Origin: Notospermus geniculatus
Taxonomy: Eukaryota; Nemertea; Pilidiophora; Heteronemertea; Lineidae
Direction: 5' to 3'
Assembly: GCA_002633025.1 (NCBI GenBank)
Contig: NMRB01000467.1
Coordinates: forward strand, 62,001 to 126,000
Length of the DNA stretch: 64,000 bases
Each line of letters starts with the position of its first letter. Positions within the stretch are counted from its first letter, which is position 1. A program made the position numbers and the translations under genes. Below, one piece after another: positions 59,707-64,000 of this stretch. The notes below the pieces were generated by a model that saw only the letters and a program-made list of their open reading frames with translations, was not told the origin of the DNA and did not search any database.

Positions 59707-60639
59707 GGTAACGGAGGGACACTTTTGCTGTATTTTGCCCTGGTACTCCTATTCTGTCCAAAGCAGAGTAAAATAACTACTTATATTTTATAAAGGCTAC
59801 CTCAGGCTACAAACTGAGGGAAAAAAGTTTTGGTGGCAAACAACTTCTTGGGGGTGAAATTTACAAAAAATAGGCTGGTAACGGAGGGACGCAAAATTAA
59901 CATCTATTTTTAACACATTTTTTCAGAGAGGCATAACATACGGTTCCCTAGGTGAAAAAAGTTAGCTTTCTCTTTTATGTTGTACTACTACCACTTAGAT
60001 ATGAACATGCAAAATTATAAACAGCTGGTGCTGCTCAATTTTTGTGGGGGGAGGTTTGAACCGGGATGACCATGGTAACGGAGGGACATTTACCAATGGT
60101 AACGGAGGGACACTTCATATTTTATACAATTCAGGCACCCATTATGCATGTTATGCATCACATACCAGTTGTTTGCATGTTTAAAGATATTTCAGCAACA
60201 GTGGAAATCATTTCCACTGACTTGTAAGGCTTTTGGGAGCTTTATAATTGAGCCTGAAAATGGTCCCTCCGTTACTGGTAACGGAGGGACAAATGAGGGA
60301 TACAAATATGAACTGGTTAAATCAAGCAAAATAAACATGCAGAACAATGTTTTATTATCTCTAATGGCCTAAAAAGTTGTTTTTGGCTTGAGACAGCCCT
60401 ATAACTTTGATATCTTGGAAGATTTATTCAGTTTTGGATTTGTGCCCACTGTCACTGGTAACGGAGGGACAGTTTTCACCCCCTTCAAAATCATAATTCT
60501 GAAAAAAAATTTCAATATTTGATTATACCACATGGAGAAGCATCCCAATATGCTTTCTTTTGGAAAGTTTCACCTCTCCAAGTGGAAATTTGATGTTTGA
60601 AAAATTGAAAAATAACGCTTTTTTGGTAACGGAGGGACA
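59707..60639. repeat. Cluster of eight GGTAACGGAGGGACA motifs
   Basis: Direct copies start at 59707, 59877, 60074, 60098, 60277, 60457 and 60625; an inverted copy spans 60263-60276. Copies are identical over 14 bases (13 in the inverted one). The DNA between them is not obviously related from one interval to the next. The inverted copy and the copy at 60277 form a palindrome of 13+2+13 bases. Confidence 0.9.
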
Positions 60640-61069
60640 AGCCAAAATGAGAAAAAAGACATTTTTGAAAACCCTGTCAAAAAAATTCTGTGGGGTTTTA
60701 TCCCAAACAACCGACTCCAATGGGATGCCTAATCACACCATCATCAGAAAAAAAGTCATCTATCCATACTTCATTGGAAATAGTTACTCAGTAGGCCCTT
60801 TCCTATGGTACAGAATCAGGTGGGAAAAACATCTCTTCATTCTCGTCATCCACAATGAATTCAAATGTCCATAACTTTTGTTCTAGTTGAGATAATTCAA
60901 AAATTCTTTCTGTTCTGTACAATTTGGAATCTTGGCTTTAAGATCAGACACATTGGAAGTCATTTCATGATGTTTCAAATTTTGCTCCTGATGTTAACCT
61001 CTGCGTGGCCTGACCCATGTGTGCTACTGGTCATCTCTGAGAGTTTCATGTCCATGACATGGAGTTGTC

Positions 61070-61182
61070 ACGGAGTTGACTTTGTAGTGTGCTGCCATCG
61101 TCGCCACGGAGTTGACTTTGTATGGTAGTGTGCTGCCATCGTCGCCATGGAGTTGACTTTGTAGTGTGCTGCCATCGTCGCC
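61070..61182. repeat. Three-copy tandem repeat
   Basis: The phrase ggagttgactttgtagtgtg plus ctgccatcgtcgc occurs three times in a row, unit about 36-41 bp, the second with a small insertion (tatgg). Confidence 0.9.
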
Positions 61183-64000
61183 TTGACAAGAAGGTAGGAC
61201 ATTCACATTCAGAAGGAAGCCTAAATCATCGACACACGACCATTGGAGTCCAACACGTGATCAAAATCTGGACGCTGACTTCGCGGAGTAGATTCATATT
61301 CCAGCGCACTTCAGCGACAGCGACGCATATTATGAAATGGGGTCAGCGTTGGTCGCCGGCAATGGTCGTGCCTCGAAGTGTGAATTACCGGTAGGCTTTA
61401 GATAATCTACCAATGGCAATGATGTATTTTCATTTACTGCATTCATCACAGTTCACACTTTACAGTTCAAAAGATGTCCTTTCTCCAAGACATCTATATT
61501 CCCATCTCTAGTCTAAGTCAGTCCTTTCACAGAGATGTACGTGCCACACCCTCTCTAAATGATGGTCGTGACGATACTCAACCTATCTTCCCACTCGCAG
61601 GGATGCAAATCAACAGATTGAGTCAGGAAAAGGGCTCAAGAAATCAATATCATTGTGAAAATGCAGCCACAAGGATGGTTTATCCTTTGAAATTTCTCTA
61701 AAGTAATTTTAGCATCTTTCAAGAGTAAACATGATGAAAGCCCATTTCATTAGAGATTATATACTGACCATATATTATATCAGAAACGTGCATACTTGCC
61801 GGAACTTCAAGCAACAGCACTTCAAAGTTGTGAAAAGGTCACCGAAGTGAATTGGAAGTACCGCTGGGCATTTATAAGATGGCATGCGAAAGCCTTTCAG
61901 TGTGTACTTTGTGAGGATATGCCTGTATTGATTCAAGCGCGGTCTAAGGACTTGAAAGGCTAACTTGAATGGACACGGCCGTTTTCTCAAATGGACACTA
62001 GCAATTAGAAGTTCAGATCTCTGCAAAGGGTATCATTACTCTCAATGCCGTTGTTCGGAGCAAGGGTTTCAAAGGGAATACCGGTAATTATATCAAGCTA
62101 AATACAGTCGGTTTGTGAAGGATGACATTGAACATAATTATGGGCAGTGTATTTCATTTTTCATATATTTTAAGATGATGAAGGTCAAGGACTGAAAGAA
62201 CATGTCTTATCTGCTGAAGTCCTTATTTTCATTGCCTGAAGACAACATGTAGATGTCACAGTCACTCAATTCAAATTAAAATCCAGCCACTCTTGAATAC
62301 GAAACAATTTACCACATTTCAAAACCAACATTACACATGAATTTCTGCAACCACGATTCCAATCACATCTTGTATGTTGGAATCAAATGAATCACTGTCT
62401 AACGGGAGACATCAGAACATTTTGTTTAATTAATTTTTAACATTGAGATCAGCGTCGACCATGATTAATGACTAGAATATTGCCTATCTCGAGAGGCACT
62501 CCAACCAAACCATCAATCAACCATGGACTCGGAACTGTGATGCTGATTCTACGACACGGAGGCAGCGAATGTCCTGGAATGCAGCATTTTTAAAAGCAAA
62601 TACATTACATGTACCACAATAGCCAAACCCAGATAGGCAGTTCCAGGGCTCTACTGCAGCGCAGGCCAAACTCCAAACCCACAAGAATTGCTCATGATCT
62701 TACTGAACTTCCCAAAGTCTGAAGGTCAGGAATTTCCTGAAATTTCCAGGAAATACATGACGTGTAGTTCCTGTGTCTCTGAAAAGTGAAAGTGCCAGTT
62801 TTGCAGTTGGTTCAGACAAGGTCTGTCGATCATGTGTCTATTACAAATGTACATGTAGGGCCGGGGCAGAGCATTCTAAGATCTATGATTCAAAACTTCA
62901 CATTCCTTCAGAAATCTTTCACTAGCCTGCACAGATGTTCTTTCCTCAGTTTCACGCTCACAAAGATTGCAATTCAGAGGACAAACAGATAGCGAGATTT
63001 CATGAATATTTCAGAATCTGTAATTGACATAAACGTGATTTATGGGTGAGGAAGTTGGTGAAATAAATAATGTTGTTGTGTCATGGTTGACAGATATGCA
63101 AACTGTGGGAGACCAAGGTCAAGGAAACTGACACTGAGCTGGGGGACTGGAGATGTGCTGGAATGTGTCAATCTCCAACGCTGAGGTCAGTGAGCAATCT
63201 ATAAAGTGGAATGGATATCCCTGGCATTGCGAGTTTGGGGATGTGCCTGTGGGGATGGGAGCAGGTAGAGGGGGGGAGAAGGTGGACAGGACAACCAGTC
63301 TCAGAGCTGCATTTACATACATGTAGTGACTGAAGTTTCTAACCGATCTTCAAATTTATCCAACAATATAGCTTGTTTACACTTTGTAAGATAAAGCATC
63401 TGTAGCCATGTGACGTAGTTATTGCCAAACTTCACCCACCATGATGACGCACATCATCAGTCAGTAGTGAAGTGAGCAATGCGACATCCTCTTCGAAATC
63501 AATTCAAAACAGAGACATACATGTACAGCAGCATTAAAACCACGCAGTGAACAGCATATTACGCGAGCCATACCAACCATCAGTCCAACCCACAGATCAA
63601 AAGCGGTTAAGAAATGAACAACGATGTGCATTTCACAACGCACAAACCCGAGGGTTAACAAGTACAAAGAAGAGGTGATCTCCCTGGTGGGCTGAGACAT
63701 GTCAATATTTGAAACTTCAAAGGCGTGTTTCAGTGTGCTAATGATAGCTGATCAGAAGATGGGAATGAAGATGTTCAGTACAGATGACACACTGAAATGA
63801 ATGCATACCATGTGTTCAATGTTATGTAGCATGGATCTACTCAGATAAATTACGAGTAGACCACGTTTTTCCAGCTTCACAATGCTAGTTTCTAAGAATT
63901 TGCTGACTGTGATCTTTACGCAATTTCTACATTTAAATGAAGCAAGTGTAGGCACCGTAATCTTTGAAAGCAGTTCGGAGTGGCTTCAGGAGCCCATCCT

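Larger units (their letters stand above)
53181..64000. other. 10.8 kb without a recognised gene
   Basis: No exon could be supported on either strand. It is either a 5' STOX intron or upstream DNA. It contains terminal-inverted-repeat elements at 54969-55414, 55482-55706, 57492-57650 and 58495-58986, a repeated-motif cluster at 59707-60639, and a short tandem repeat at 61070-61182. Confidence 0.6.

Noticed and set aside
60560-60874. 104-codon frame overlapping the 15-mer array
   Set aside because: The shared motif falls in different frames in different copies, and no family motif is seen, so coding is not supported.

Overview
The window is eukaryotic nuclear DNA from an animal. Genes are split by introns with GT-AG boundaries, intergenic and intronic DNA is full of short inverted-repeat elements, tRNA-derived repeats and minisatellites, and every recognisable gene is metazoan: GGA adaptor, STOX, INTS15, sphingosine kinase and ribosomal protein eL18. 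Abundant palindromic words (tacatgtac, taggcctac, accggt) suggest a marine invertebrate, perhaps an echinoderm or other deuterostome. That species guess is weak.

Layout, left to right. (1) 1-3.9 kb: a P-element/THAP9-like transposase gene (+, 5' end outside the window, one frameshift), facing tail-to-tail, 57 bp away, an intact three-exon gene for a PHD-finger protein (-). They may form one two-gene transposon. (2) 5.9-9.4 kb: the first two coding exons of a sphingosine kinase (-). The rest of the catalytic domain was not found and probably lies left of the window. (3) 10.2-12.0 kb: complete RPL18/eL18 (+), head-to-head with the kinase, the same pairing as human SPHK2-RPL18. (4) 14.7-23.8 kb: complete GGA clathrin adaptor (-), 16 coding exons, VHS-GAT-hinge-GAE, 688 aa. 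(5) 24.9-27.0 kb: INTS15 (C7orf26-like) Integrator subunit (+), head-to-head with GGA, with a ~0.5 kb foldback between them. (6) 28.4-29.1 kb: a small proline/histidine-rich CYSTM-like protein (+). (7) 33.3-53.2 kb: three 3' exons of a Storkhead-box (STOX) gene (-), winged-helix domain included, with a 16.6 kb intron full of repeats. Its 5' exons were not found. (8) 53.2-64 kb: no gene found; STOX 5' intron or upstream DNA with several terminal-inverted-repeat elements and an unusual cluster of a 15-base motif.

The genes are independent housekeeping or developmental genes: translation (RPL18), lipid signalling (SPHK), trans-Golgi sorting (GGA), RNA processing (INTS15) and transcription (STOX). 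The most notable observations are the two-gene P-like module, the conserved SPHK/RPL18 head-to-head pair, the GGTAACGGAGGGACA array at 59.7-60.6 kb, and an intronic minisatellite built from splice-donor-like sequence.

Exon boundaries come from reading splice consensus and checking that phase stays open across each junction. No alignment or database search was run; family calls rest on recognised motifs.
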